Source: Candidatus Peregrinibacteria bacterium (GTDB lineage Bacteria; Patescibacteriota; Gracilibacteria; UBA1369). From it: DNA of 64,000 nucleotides. The DNA lies in assembly GCA_020851415.1 (NCBI GenBank), contig JADZCU010000050.1, positions 50,475-114,474 of the forward strand, read 5' to 3'. Below are positions 1-10,169 of the stretch, piece by piece; within the stretch, counting starts at the first letter, position 1; every line of letters starts with the position of its first letter. Under the pieces are notes generated by a model. It worked only from the letters and a program-made list of their open reading frames with translations. It was not told where the DNA came from and did no database searches. The translations under genes were made by a program, and so were the position numbers.

Positions 1-1715
1 CCGCGGGAAGAGGTAAAAAGTTTTTGGGAAATATTAATGCGATTATTGCGACTATTATTGGAGGCAATTTGTATCTTACTCAGACAGGTGATGCAGAGGC
101 CTATTTGATGCGACGCCGTTTATGTTCAACCATAAGTGAAGGTCTTTCCGATGAAGAGTCTGAGGACGTATTTACCAACATTGCCAGTGGTACTCTGGAG
201 TCCGGCGATTTGGTACTTATCAATACCACAAGACTGCTTCGCTATATCAGCAAGACCGACCTGGCCAAAGTTGTTTCCGGGCGTAATTTGATTTCCACTT
301 TAGCGGAACTGAAGGATGAACTTTCCGGTGAAGTTTTGAATAAGGTTGGTTTGATTGCCGTGAACTGCGTGGAAAATGGACCAAATCTGGATGATCAGGA
401 GCGTGGAAAAGTTGTGGCACATCTGCAGAAAGAGGAAATGAACGGGTCTCCAGCTAAATCTGAGAAGCGTGATTCAATGGTAGTTTTAAAGGATACTATT
501 GCGAATCTTTCACGGAGCGTTGATGACTTGCGTCGTCGGGTTGCCGGTAAAGGCGGCTCTAAAGGTGGCGGGCGTATTGAACGTGGCTCAAGCGGATCCG
601 GGAGCGGGTTTAAGATTGGTAATATGGGTAAAGATAAATTGATTCCGATTTTTATTCTGGTTGTGGTTGCTTTGACTGTTGGGGTTTGGTGGCTCCGGGG
701 CCGTGCTCTTGAGCAGGCAGCCATTGAAAATTACGATAAGGTTTTGACTGAAGTGCGTGAAGAGATTGCTTCTGCTGAGACCACCGGACAATATAATAAG
801 GATCAGGCCGGTGAAATGTTGGCTCATGCTGAAAAGAAGGCGCTTGAGGTTTTGAATTCCGGCTATCATCGTGCGAAAGCGAATGAGCTTTTGAAAGGTA
901 TCAATGAAACGAAAGACAAACTTGATGGAGTGATTCATCCTGAAACCAAGGTATTGGTTGATCTTGCTACGAAGCGTTCCAATGTCAGTGCGCTTGGTTT
1001 GCTTGGCTTGAAAGGGACTTTGTATGCTTATGAATATAACGCTTTGTATCCAATTGTTTTGGATAAGATTCAGGATCCGTTGACGATTGATGAAAACGAA
1101 ACGGTTATCGGGGCTACGATTTATCCGGATAAAGACTCTTTGATGTTTTACACAAAGTCTGGGAAAGTTATTGAATATGCCGACAATCGTATGACTTTTG
1201 TAGATAGCGCCGACGGTGCTTTCCATAAGGGTGTTGATGTGAGAGGTTACAGCAACAAGCTGTATATTCTTGACCCGGAAGGTAATCAGATCTGGAGATA
1301 CGCTCGTCGCCGCGATAAGTTTGATGCTGCCGAAGCCTATAACGTAAATGCCGATATTAAGAACGGTTTATCATTGGCAATTGACGGCAGTGTGTATGTT
1401 TTGAACAAGGACGGTTTTATTACCAAACTGTTTAGCGGCAATCAGGAACAGTTCCCGATCAAGAAACAGCCGGTTAAACCTATGGCTCAACCGACAAAGA
1501 TTTATACCGAACTGGATATGCCTAACATATACATTCTTGAGCCTGCCGAGCGTCGTGTATTGGTTTATGCCAAGGACGACAAAACAGGCGGTGCCACGTA
1601 TCTGCAACAGTTTGTTTTTGATGATATGCCTGACTTGCGTGACCTGTTCGTTGATAAAGATACGAACCGACTCTATGTTATGGATTCGACCAAGGTTTAT
1701 CAGGTGAATCTGTAA
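1..1715 (+). CDS. PP2C-like N-terminal region, one TM helix and C-terminal beta-propeller-like repeats; 5' truncated by window edge
   Basis: Frame is open to base 1 upstream of the track start (TTG at 24). TM segment IPIFILVVVALTVGVWWL, then repeated NHL/propeller-like YVLNKDG / IYILEPAERRVLVY / LYVMDSTKVYQV units. Confidence 0.6.
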   Translation, partial: AGRGKKFLGNINAIIATIIGGNLYLTQTGDAEAYLMRRRLCSTISEGLSDEESEDVFTNIASGTLESGDLVLINTTRLLRYISKTDLAKVVSGRNLISTLAELKDELSGEVLNKVGLIAVNCVENGPNLDDQERGKVVAHLQKEEMNGSPAKSEKRDSMVVLKDTIANLSRSVDDLRRRVAGKGGSKGGGRIERGSSGSGSGFKIGNMGKDKLIPIFILVVVALTVGVWWLRGRALEQAAIENYDKVLTEVREEIASAETTGQYNKDQAGEMLAHAEKKALEVLNSGYHRAKANELLKGINETKDKLDGVIHPETKVLVDLATKRSNVSALGLLGLKGTLYAYEYNALYPIVLDKIQDPLTIDENETVIGATIYPDKDSLMFYTKSGKVIEYADNRMTFVDSADGAFHKGVDVRGYSNKLYILDPEGNQIWRYARRRDKFDAAEAYNVNADIKNGLSLAIDGSVYVLNKDGFITKLFSGNQEQFPIKKQPVKPMAQPTKIYTELDMPNIYILEPAERRVLVYAKDDKTGGATYLQQFVFDDMPDLRDLFVDKDTNRLYVMDSTKVYQVNL

Positions 1716-1731
1716 AACCTATGAAAGATGG

Positions 1732-1764
1732 AGAGCTCAATGTGAAAGCGTTGAGCTCTTTTTT
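1732..1764 (+). terminator. Rho-independent terminator
   Basis: AGAGCTCAA-N10-TTGAGCTCT followed by a T run. Confidence 0.85.
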
Positions 1765-1866
1765 GTTGGTGAAATGGCGACGGTGATTGGGGATTTCACT
1801 ATCGTTTGTGGTGCTCTGAAAACACAATTCATTGAAGTGCGACTTCTTTGGATTGCCACTTGATGA

Positions 1867-2904
1867 TTATTTTTTAGCGGTTTGTTTTGATGCATCTTCA
1901 AAGAGCTCTTCTTCGAGTGTTGTTGGGAGTTCTCCGGTGCTTTTTGTTTCTTTCTTGAGTGAATAGAATGAGAAAAAGCCAGCCGGGATCGGGAACCAGA
2001 AAGAGATCAGGCGGTAGATAAGTGTAGCGCCCACGGCAATGGTTGGGTCAATTTTAGCTTCAAGGAATATCAGGATTAGTGAAGCTTCTGCAGCACCAAT
2101 GCCGGCCGGCGCGAGGGTGATTTTGCTAAAGATGAGCGAGGAAGCATAAGCGAAAATGATGACGCTCATAGGCGGTAATACGCCAAAGGTAAGGAAAGAG
2201 AAGACCAGGCTGGCTATATTGGAAGCGTAGTAGATAATGCCTGCCAGGAACCCGAAAAAGACCAGTCCGCCGTGTTGCATGAGCCTTTTTTTGTATACAT
2301 TCTTATTTTTGATGAAAGACAGAAACGGTTTGGTCCATTTGTATTTACTGAGGTGTTTTTCAATGTGCGGGTAGAATTTTTTGAGTGTTATATAGAGCCC
2401 GAGAATGACCAGTACAAAGATCAGTGCTCCAAAGGATATGATTGATGTGTTGAGGGTGCCCGCCGGGTTTTCTACAAAAAAACCGCTTATAATAAACATT
2501 ATAATGAGCAGTATGTGGATGAGTGCTGTCCAGCAGATAGAAAGGAAAATAAACTTTTCTGTATCTACGCCCAGTTTTTTATAGAAATGATAGGCGGCTG
2601 CGAGCCCGCCTGCTTCACCAACAGGCAGTATGTGTGCTGCGAATACGTTGAGAGATGCAATGCGCAGAGAGTCTTTGATTCTTACTTTCATGTCTGCTAT
2701 ACGCAGGAAGAGTTGTGAAAACCATCCGTCGCCGATGTATTGAAAGGTTTGCGCAAAAATCGCGGCGAAGATCCACCAGTAGTTCAGGGTATCTTTCATC
2801 TGCCAGACCTTGGAGAAATCTTTAAAATGAGGAATAAGCTTGCTTATGGCCAGAGCCATTATTGCAACAACTACCCCGTACTGCACGATTTTAACAGGTT
2901 TCAC
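1867..2904 (-). CDS. Lysylphosphatidylglycerol synthase TM region / UPF0104-like flippase
   Basis: 345 aa multi-TM protein; motif PVGEAGGLAAAYHFYKKLG and APAGIGAAEASLILIF typical of the YbhN/UPF0104 family. Confidence 0.75.
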   Translation of the reverse strand: MKPVKIVQYGVVVAIMALAISKLIPHFKDFSKVWQMKDTLNYWWIFAAIFAQTFQYIGDGWFSQLFLRIADMKVRIKDSLRIASLNVFAAHILPVGEAGGLAAAYHFYKKLGVDTEKFIFLSICWTALIHILLIIMFIISGFFVENPAGTLNTSIISFGALIFVLVILGLYITLKKFYPHIEKHLSKYKWTKPFLSFIKNKNVYKKRLMQHGGLVFFGFLAGIIYYASNIASLVFSFLTFGVLPPMSVIIFAYASSLIFSKITLAPAGIGAAEASLILIFLEAKIDPTIAVGATLIYRLISFWFPIPAGFFSFYSLKKETKSTGELPTTLEEELFEDASKQTAKK

Positions 2905-2928
2905 AAATCAGACGGCTAAAACTAGACA

Positions 2929-3729
2929 TTAATTTTGGGTACCGACTTCTTCTCTGGCGAGTTTTTTTTCCTGAGTAAGACGTTGTTTCATATGACTGAA
3001 TTTGCCAAATTCATATTCGAACTCAACGTTTTTCACGTTGAAGAGATAGCAAGATCCCCATACGATATATTTGAACCACACGCGTGCACGACCTTCTTCA
3101 TCAAAGCGACGTGTGTTGAAAAGAATGTTTGTAGATTTGAGAATACGGAATTTGCCAGCCATACTGAGGGCTTTCAGATAGTAAAGGTCTTCACAATATT
3201 CCATATTGATATCAAAACCGTTTACTTTTTCATGAATGTTTTTCTTTACGATGATTCCGGCACCTGCTGACCCAGGACGTTTTGTGTATTGAAGTGGATT
3301 GATAACGCAATGCTGGTAGAAAGAAAAGACCGCTTTATCAACTAAGCGTTCAGGATATGGTTTGAGGGGGCAGCCGGCACTATCAAGTTTGCGCTCTTGG
3401 ATTTCGTTGAGTGCGTTTTTGATGAAGTTTGGTGGAATACGCGTATCTGCGTCCAGGAAGAGGATGTATTTTCCACGAGCATGCGCTGCGCCGGTGTTTC
3501 TGGCTATTGATACACCTTTTTTAGGAGCGTGTACCAAACGGATGTTCTTTTTTGGGAATTTCTTGATGTAAGATTCTACGTTAGCGCAGGTATTATCTTC
3601 GCTTCCGCTGTCTGCAATGATTGTTTCGTATTTGTTGTGCGGGTTTTGAGCAATAATGCTCTCAATAAGTTTCTCGATAAATCCTTCCTCGTTCAGTGTG
3701 GGGATTACTATGGATAATGCGGGTTTCAT
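2929..3729 (-). CDS. Glycosyltransferase family 2
   Basis: SIVIPTLNEEGFIEKLIESI, IIADSGSEDNT, ILFLDADTRIPP. Confidence 0.85.
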   Translation of the reverse strand: MKPALSIVIPTLNEEGFIEKLIESIIAQNPHNKYETIIADSGSEDNTCANVESYIKKFPKKNIRLVHAPKKGVSIARNTGAAHARGKYILFLDADTRIPPNFIKNALNEIQERKLDSAGCPLKPYPERLVDKAVFSFYQHCVINPLQYTKRPGSAGAGIIVKKNIHEKVNGFDINMEYCEDLYYLKALSMAGKFRILKSTNILFNTRRFDEEGRARVWFKYIVWGSCYLFNVKNVEFEYEFGKFSHMKQRLTQEKKLAREEVGTQN

Positions 3730-3829
3730 TCACTGATGTGTTAAAGGTTTTTTGAAGCCTTTTTAGAGTTAATTTTAGGCAAAATTTTTCTATTAACTAC
3801 CCTATCATTGAATATTGGGATATTCAAGT

Positions 3830-4942
3830 TTAACGCAAGAGTTTGTGGACGAATTGTGCGATCTCAAGGCTGGCTTTTGGCTTACTTGCTTTATTCAGGT
3901 TGCTGAGGTAGGAATCGTAATCTTCACGAATCTCGTTGATGGCGGTTGCGATGTTTGAGTTTTTACGTTTAAGAAATACGCCGAGTTTTCGTTTGGTTAC
4001 AAACTGGGCGTTTCCAAGTTCATGTCTGGCGATTGTTTTGGTGATAATTACTGGTTTGGCGGCGGCTATACATTCCATTATGGTTGCTCCTCCGGCTTTG
4101 GTTATCACAATGTCTGAAGATTTGATGAAGTTGGGCATTTGATCTGTCCAACCTAAAACGAGCGTGTTTTTTTCTTTGCCCAGCTTTTCAAAAGATGTGA
4201 GGAGATGATTATCACGTCCGCAAATGACAATTATGTTGCTATCTGGATTATTGGCACGAATTTGATCTACGGTTTTGATATTTTTCCCTTTTTTTTGAGA
4301 AACGGCGATGAGCAGAATTGTGAAATTTTTTGGATCAAGATGGACTGATTCCAAAAATTTTTGACGATTTATCGGTTCGAAGAAAACTTTTTTTATGGGA
4401 AATCCGAAGGTCTTAATTTTTTTGGGATGTATTTTTTGTTCTTCCAGTGCCTTTGCGGTGCTGCTGTCCGGTACAATGTGGTAGTCCACTTCTGCTGTGG
4501 TCCAGGCTTCATGAACGATGGTTGAGTCTGTTATGACGCTTATGAAGGGGATTCTAGGATTGTATTTTTTGAGTAATTTTACCGTGAGGTGATCCCAAAG
4601 GGGGTAGGTGGAAATAATCAGGTCAGGCTTTTTTTCCAGAAAAAACTGCTTAATTTTTCTGTATACCATAGGGTAGTTCAGAATATTGAGCAGTTTCATG
4701 CGGCTTTTTTTATTCCAGCGCTCGAAGAGAAAATTTACTATAAATGGGTTTGTGCTGGCCAATTTTTCGTAGGTTTTTTTACTGACTTTATTGATTTTTT
4801 TATTTAAAAATTCAATAAAATTCACAATTTCGATGTTGTAGGTTTTCCCATAGGCTAATTCCAGGCCTTCTTGAACTCCCCGGGCGGCACTCATGTGTCC
4901 CTGACCCATTTCTGAGGTTAAAATCAGTATGTTCTTTTTCAT
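3830..4942 (-). CDS. MGDG synthase / MurG-like (GT28) glycosyltransferase
   Basis: MKKNILILTSEMGQGHMSAARGV and C-terminal ITKAGGATIMECIAAAKPVIIT. Start set at the internal ATG before MKKNILILTSE (track start is 4990). Confidence 0.75.
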   Translation of the reverse strand: MKKNILILTSEMGQGHMSAARGVQEGLELAYGKTYNIEIVNFIEFLNKKINKVSKKTYEKLASTNPFIVNFLFERWNKKSRMKLLNILNYPMVYRKIKQFFLEKKPDLIISTYPLWDHLTVKLLKKYNPRIPFISVITDSTIVHEAWTTAEVDYHIVPDSSTAKALEEQKIHPKKIKTFGFPIKKVFFEPINRQKFLESVHLDPKNFTILLIAVSQKKGKNIKTVDQIRANNPDSNIIVICGRDNHLLTSFEKLGKEKNTLVLGWTDQMPNFIKSSDIVITKAGGATIMECIAAAKPVIITKTIARHELGNAQFVTKRKLGVFLKRKNSNIATAINEIREDYDSYLSNLNKASKPKASLEIAQFVHKLLR

Positions 4943-5005
4943 CTTGGCTGCTGCAAGCATTAGGTCGTATCTATCGTTTGTCGGGTGCATTGTAGCATAC
5001 TTGAT

Positions 5006-5656
5006 TTAGGACTGATTTTTGCCAATTTTGATCGGCCAGCATTTACCTGTTTCTTTGTATTGTTTGTTGAACTGATCAATGAGGTTGATCGCTTCTTCAT
5101 TGCTTTTTGCAATGTAGATGTAGTCGAAATCATCGGAGCTGATGAGTTTTTCCTTGAGTGCGTAATCAATAACCCAGTCGACCAGAGGTTCCCACATTTC
5201 GCCGCTTAAGATGATTGGTTTGTACTCGATTTTTTTGACTTGCACCAACTGCCACATATAAAAAAGTTCGAGTGCAGTACCAATGCCACCGGGTGTTACT
5301 ACAAAAACGTTGGCGAGTTTTGCGAATGTTTCGAGTCGTTCAGCGAAACGTTCAAAATGTTTTCTCATTTCTACGAAGTCGTTTGGTTTTTCTTCTGTTC
5401 CAAGTTTTATGGTAAGTCCGATGGATTTGGCTTTGCCGGCTTTATCACCTTCGGTATGGCCTGCGTTGGCCGCTTCCATGATTCCAGGTCCTCCGCCAGT
5501 TATGACATCAAAATTTCGTTCACCGATCATTTTGGCCAGGTTATAAACTTCATCATAATGCTTGGATCCTTTTTGGATGCGCGCTGATCCAAAAATGGCA
5601 ACAAGGAACTCTGTTTTAACAATTTTATTTACGTCTAGGTTTTCAAATGGGCACAT
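5006..5656 (-). CDS. LOG family protein (putative nucleoside 5'-monophosphate phosphoribohydrolase)
   Basis: VAIFGSARI, TGGGPGIMEAANAG, MRKHFERF, VTPGGIGTALELF: the GGGxGxM and PGGxGTxxE LOG motifs. Confidence 0.8.
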   Translation of the reverse strand: MCPFENLDVNKIVKTEFLVAIFGSARIQKGSKHYDEVYNLAKMIGERNFDVITGGGPGIMEAANAGHTEGDKAGKAKSIGLTIKLGTEEKPNDFVEMRKHFERFAERLETFAKLANVFVVTPGGIGTALELFYMWQLVQVKKIEYKPIILSGEMWEPLVDWVIDYALKEKLISSDDFDYIYIAKSNEEAINLIDQFNKQYKETGKCWPIKIGKNQS

Positions 5657-5686
5657 ATGTTTTTTTGTTAAGATATTTTGTGTTTT

Positions 5687-6136
5687 TTATTGTGTGAATT
5701 TATCAATTTTTTCCAGTCTTCGTTTGTGTCTTTCTTCGGCGCTGAAATCTGTTTTGAGCCATAGTTTTACTACTTCGACGGCTTCTTCTTCGGTCACGAA
5801 TCTTGCGCCAAGTGAAAGTATGTTTGCGTCGTTATGTATTCTGGATAGGGTAATGATGTCTTTTGATCCGCCGTAGTAGAGTGCGGCACGTACGCCTTTT
5901 ACTTTATTGGCGGCGATGGCTTCACCTTGTCCTGATCCGCCTATGACAATGCCTTTATCTGTTTGCGGATTTTTTGCGACTTCCTGAGCCGCCGGGATGA
6001 TGTAGTCAGGATAATCATCTAATTCTGCGTATTCGTATGGTCCCATATCCTTGAAGGCGATTCCTTCTTGGGTTAAGAATTTGATGATGGCATTTTTGAG
6101 TTCGAATCCGGCGTGGTCTGAGGCGAGATAAATCAT
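5687..6136 (-). CDS. rpiB: Ribose 5-phosphate isomerase B
   Basis: MIYLASDHAGFELKNAI, GIVIGGSGQGEAIAANKVKGVRAAL. Start set at the ATG of MIYLASDHAG. Confidence 0.9.
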   Translation of the reverse strand: MIYLASDHAGFELKNAIIKFLTQEGIAFKDMGPYEYAELDDYPDYIIPAAQEVAKNPQTDKGIVIGGSGQGEAIAANKVKGVRAALYYGGSKDIITLSRIHNDANILSLGARFVTEEEAVEVVKLWLKTDFSAEERHKRRLEKIDKFTQ

Positions 6137-6153
6137 GGTATTGGGTTTATTTT

Positions 6154-7017
6154 TTAGTTTGTGAACATCCATGGATAGGCTTTCTGAACTTCCAGTACCA
6201 GTGTTTCCGGTTTATAGATTCCTATTTCCGTGATGATGCCTGTGAGGATATCGGGGGTGGTGATTTCGAAAGCCGGGTTCATGACGGTGACACCTTTGGG
6301 TGGATTGTCCCAGACCTCTTTGGGGTCACGCTGTTCAATGACTTCTTCGAACCCGTTGACGGTTTCTGGATCGAATTTCCAGGAGTTGGTCACTGAGTAG
6401 GTTGGTGTGTGTTGTTGAGAAGCAAACTCTGCCAAAAATTCTGTTCCGATTTTGTTGAAGATTTTTCCTTCGGTTGTTACTGCGTCGCAACCAAACAGAA
6501 AGAGGTCGGCTTTTTTGAGAAAAGTCCGGCCGGCGGAGTCTACGAAATGGGTTACTGGGATGCCGTGCGCTGCGATGTTCTCGGCGGTGATGCGGCCCTG
6601 AAAGCGCGGCCGGGTTTCAGTGTTATAGACGGTGAATCTTTTTCCGTCGTCCCAGGCTCTAAAGAGTACCGCTTCAACGCTAGAGGAGTGGCAGTGGGTG
6701 AAAACTATCATGCCATCCTGGATTTTTTTTGCGCCAATTTCGGCAATTTTTTCTTTGGAGTTTTTGAAAAAGTTTTTGACGTAATCTGCGATATTTGGAT
6801 CGCTTTGGAAGTTTTTTAAACAGTATTTGAGAGCATTGCGGAGCGCTGGTTCTGTGGGGCGCGTTGCCACTAATTCATCATGTGCTTTTTGAAGTTCGGC
6901 AAGATCTTTGGTTTCGTTTAACTTTAACGCAAAAGCTTCCACGGCTGCCACTGCTATTTTTTCGGCGCCCTGGATTTTGAGAGCTTTGATGTCGTCGATG
7001 ATTTGCTGGTAAGTCAT
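6154..7017 (-). CDS. Ribose-1,5-bisphosphate isomerase (eIF2B alpha/beta/delta family)
   Basis: ILTHCHSS-like MIVFTHCHSSSVEAV, TVYNTETRPRFQGRITAE, DLFLFGCDAVTTEGKIFNKIGT. Confidence 0.8.
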   Translation of the reverse strand: MTYQQIIDDIKALKIQGAEKIAVAAVEAFALKLNETKDLAELQKAHDELVATRPTEPALRNALKYCLKNFQSDPNIADYVKNFFKNSKEKIAEIGAKKIQDGMIVFTHCHSSSVEAVLFRAWDDGKRFTVYNTETRPRFQGRITAENIAAHGIPVTHFVDSAGRTFLKKADLFLFGCDAVTTEGKIFNKIGTEFLAEFASQQHTPTYSVTNSWKFDPETVNGFEEVIEQRDPKEVWDNPPKGVTVMNPAFEITTPDILTGIITEIGIYKPETLVLEVQKAYPWMFTN

Positions 7018-7048
7018 GGTTGTGACGATTAGCTTTTTGAGCTGCTAC

Positions 7049-7474
7049 TTAACTGGCTCTGTGAACTTTTTCCTCTATTTTTTTGACGATGCTGAGGACT
7101 TTTGCTCTTGGTTTTACGTCGTGTTCATCGATTGCTTTTTTGAGGCTTGATGTTTGGTAGAGATCTTCTATGTATGCCTGAAAAGCCTCGATTTCTTCGT
7201 TGATGTCTGATGTTTCTTCACGCTCTTTTGTTTTGAGATAATCTGTTTTGGCCAGAATGAGTTTTGTTTGGAATAAACTTAGTTCTGTCGCGAGCGAAGC
7301 GATATTTCCGTATTGCTGAGTGAGTTGATCGATTTTCCTTTGCAGAATTGTTCTGCATTGTCGGCTGAGTTCTTTGTGTTTTTCGATTTCTTCATCGGTG
7401 AGCACCAGTGTGCGGCGCACTTTTCCCAGGAGTTTTCCGAAACTTGAACCCTCGTGATGTGAATGATCTGACAT
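7049..7474 (-). CDS. Hypothetical, predicted helical/coiled-coil protein
   Basis: 141 aa, Lys/Glu-rich, embedded between AMP phosphorylase and R15P isomerase on the same strand with ~30 nt gaps. Confidence 0.6.
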   Translation of the reverse strand: MSDHSHHEGSSFGKLLGKVRRTLVLTDEEIEKHKELSRQCRTILQRKIDQLTQQYGNIASLATELSLFQTKLILAKTDYLKTKEREETSDINEEIEAFQAYIEDLYQTSSLKKAIDEHDVKPRAKVLSIVKKIEEKVHRAS

Positions 7475-7502
7475 AAATGGTTATTTTAGTGTTGATGAGG
7501 GA

Positions 7503-8987
7503 TTAGGCGATTTTGTAACATTGATCGGGTATTACCGATTCGAGCGTATCGGCCAGGCGTCCGGCGCTTTCCGCATAGAGTGTGAAAAGTACATCGCCTT
7601 TTTTTACTTTATCGCCAATGTATTTGTTCATGGTGAGTCCGGCTCCCATGTTGATTGGAGCTCCAGCCATTCGCGCATAGCGGGAAATGACTTTGTTGTT
7701 TATGTATTTTACTGTTCCGTTTTTGGTTGCTTTGACGTCGTAGGAAAATTTTCCGGGTGTCAGCGGTATGTTTGTGCGACCTTGGGCATCGATCATTTCT
7801 TGAAGTTTTTTTGCTGCTTTGCCTGACTTCAGCATTTCTTCGGCGAGTTTTTCGCCTTGTCCTTTTTTTGCTTTTCCACAGAGTTCCAGCGCTATACCGG
7901 CAATGTAGATTGCTTTGGTGCGGAGATCTTTTGGTGCATTTGGATCGTTGTTGAGTACTTGAAGACAATCAATGCATTCAAGAATCGGACCAACACCGCG
8001 GCCGATTGGTTGTTTCCCGTCGGTGAGGACTACTTTGATTTTCATACCAAGCATGGTGGCAATTTTTTCAAAACGTTTTTTGAGTGGTTGGGCTGCCGCG
8101 ATTGAGCCAACCTTTACGTCAGGGCCATAGGGGATATCTATGACTACGCAGTTGGCTGATACTGAATGTTTTTTTGCCAGAATTGATGCGAGGAGCATCC
8201 CCTGAGGATCAAGACTTAGCGGGTTACGTACTTTGATCATGTAATCGTCGGCTGCTGCAAGATCTACGCCTCCACCCCAACTGATGAACCCTCCAACTTT
8301 GTTGGCTATTTTGGTGAGTTTTGCCGCATCGTTGTGAACATTTGCCAGGACTTCCATGGTGTCAGCCGTACCGGCGGGGCTTGTGATGGCGCGTGATGAT
8401 GTTTTTGGGATGAGTACTCCGGCTGCCGCACAAATTGGTACAGTGATGAGTGTTGTGCGATTTCCCGGAACTCCACCAATGCAGTGTTTGTCTAGAACTA
8501 CTTTGTTTTTAAATGAGAGTTTGCCACCGTTTTTTACAATGGCTTTGGTGAGTTCTACGGTTTCTTTGTCGTCGAGACCATTTACGTAGCAACCTGAAAC
8601 GAAATATGTCAGTTCTACATCAGAGAGTTTTTGTTTGACGACATCTTCGATAATTTTGTTCATTTTGACTGCGTCGAGTTTTTTTCCGTCAAGTTTCTCA
8701 CGTATGTAGATAACGGATTCCGGTTTTTGGGCCATTTCGATTGATACGCGTTTGTCCCCGCGTATAACCTGAAGTTTGTTCCAGGTATCCAGATAGAGTC
8801 CGATCTCTCCATCTTTTGTTTCATGATTTGAGATATCAACAATGGCGATTGCGTGGTTTTGCCCATTTTTGATAAAAATACGGTCTGCGGCGTGCAGGTC
8901 CATATGGTGAGCCGTCTTTTCGTTTACCACTATTACATAGCGATTACCTACGGTGATGTCGATTTTTTTTGGTTTTAGATAAAACAT
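7503..8987 (-). CDS. AMP phosphorylase (archaeal-type thymidine phosphorylase family)
   Basis: 494 aa; KHCIGGVPGNRTTLITVPICAAAG, KTSSRAITSPAGTADTMEVLANV, N-terminal extension domain. Confidence 0.85.
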   Translation of the reverse strand: MFYLKPKKIDITVGNRYVIVVNEKTAHHMDLHAADRIFIKNGQNHAIAIVDISNHETKDGEIGLYLDTWNKLQVIRGDKRVSIEMAQKPESVIYIREKLDGKKLDAVKMNKIIEDVVKQKLSDVELTYFVSGCYVNGLDDKETVELTKAIVKNGGKLSFKNKVVLDKHCIGGVPGNRTTLITVPICAAAGVLIPKTSSRAITSPAGTADTMEVLANVHNDAAKLTKIANKVGGFISWGGGVDLAAADDYMIKVRNPLSLDPQGMLLASILAKKHSVSANCVVIDIPYGPDVKVGSIAAAQPLKKRFEKIATMLGMKIKVVLTDGKQPIGRGVGPILECIDCLQVLNNDPNAPKDLRTKAIYIAGIALELCGKAKKGQGEKLAEEMLKSGKAAKKLQEMIDAQGRTNIPLTPGKFSYDVKATKNGTVKYINNKVISRYARMAGAPINMGAGLTMNKYIGDKVKKGDVLFTLYAESAGRLADTLESVIPDQCYKIA

Positions 8988-8997
8988 TGATTTTTGA

Positions 8998-10167
8998 TTA
9001 TTTGTTTTTTAATAGTTTGGCGGTTTCTTGGGCGATCTCTTTTTCTTCATTGGTCGGGATCACCAGTACTTTTACTTTGCTTTTTGGTGTTGTGATAAGA
9101 GGTTTGTTGAGCAGGTTTTTTTTCTTATCGAGCGCCAGTCCCAGGAATGTGAGGTAGTCGCATACCATTTTGCGGACATACCAGGCGTTTTCACCAATGC
9201 CGGCTGTGAAGGCGATTGCATCAACGCCGTTGAGTGCCGCTGCGTACGCACCTATGTATTTGGCAATACGGTAGCAGTAGATTTCCATGGCTAGTTTTGA
9301 TTTTGAATCTTTTTTGCAGGTGGCCCAGATATCACGCATGTCGGAATATTTTCCGCTTATTCCTTTGAGGCCTGATTCACGATTTAGAAGTTGGTCGATT
9401 TTTTCGGGGGTTGTTTTGAGTGTTTTGATAAGCGCGAGCGGAAGTGCCGGATCTAGGTCTCCGCAGCGGGTGCCCATCATTAGGCCTTCCAGTGGGGTAA
9501 ACCCCATACTGGTATCAACCGATTTTCCGTTGCGAGTTGCCGTTACACTGCAGCCATTTCCTAAATGACAGGTGATGACTTTGGCGTTTTTTTTGTTGAG
9601 TATCTTGAGCGCCTGTTGAAGTACGTAGGTGTGGCTTGTTCCATGAAAACCGTAGCGGCGAATGTTATGTTTTTTGTAAAGTTCCAGAGGCAATGCATAT
9701 AGAAAGGCTTTTTCCGGCATTGTCTGATGAAAAGACGTATCAAAAACTGCAACCTGTGGAATAGTTGGCAAAACTTTTTTGCAGGCTTTGATACCTTCGA
9801 TATTTGGCGGATTGTGAAGCGGTGCCAGTGAAGAAAGTTCCGTTATGGTTTTGAGAACTTTGGGTGTTATTACTGTAGGTTTTTTGTAAGCTTCACCGCC
9901 GTGGACAACCCTGTGTCCAACAGCTTTGATGTCTTGAAAGCTTTTGATGACATTGTGCTTGATGAAATGTTTCAGAATGTAATCGAGAGCTTCACTGTAG
10001 CTTTCGATTTTTGTTGTTTCCTTGTGGCCCTTATTGTCGCTATAGATCTGTTCTTCCTGCCCCAATCTATCAACAATTCCCTTTACCAATGTGGTAAAAT
10101 TCTTACCGCTATCCATGAGCTGGAATTTCATAGAAGAAGACCCTGCATTGATGACCAGAATCAGCAT
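8998..10167 (-). CDS. ackA: Acetate kinase
   Basis: ILVINAGSSSMKFQL, AVFDTSFHQTMPEKAFLYALP, RRYGFHGTSH, ITCHLGNGCSV, DTSMGFTPLEGLMMGTRCGDLDPAL. Confidence 0.95.
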   Translation of the reverse strand: MLILVINAGSSSMKFQLMDSGKNFTTLVKGIVDRLGQEEQIYSDNKGHKETTKIESYSEALDYILKHFIKHNVIKSFQDIKAVGHRVVHGGEAYKKPTVITPKVLKTITELSSLAPLHNPPNIEGIKACKKVLPTIPQVAVFDTSFHQTMPEKAFLYALPLELYKKHNIRRYGFHGTSHTYVLQQALKILNKKNAKVITCHLGNGCSVTATRNGKSVDTSMGFTPLEGLMMGTRCGDLDPALPLALIKTLKTTPEKIDQLLNRESGLKGISGKYSDMRDIWATCKKDSKSKLAMEIYCYRIAKYIGAYAAALNGVDAIAFTAGIGENAWYVRKMVCDYLTFLGLALDKKKNLLNKPLITTPKSKVKVLVIPTNEEKEIAQETAKLLKNK

Positions 10168-10169
10168 GT

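Noticed and set aside
1765-1866. Unexplained ~100-nt intergenic segment with a few short complementary stretches
   Set aside because: No recognisable riboswitch or sRNA motif; complementarity is weak.
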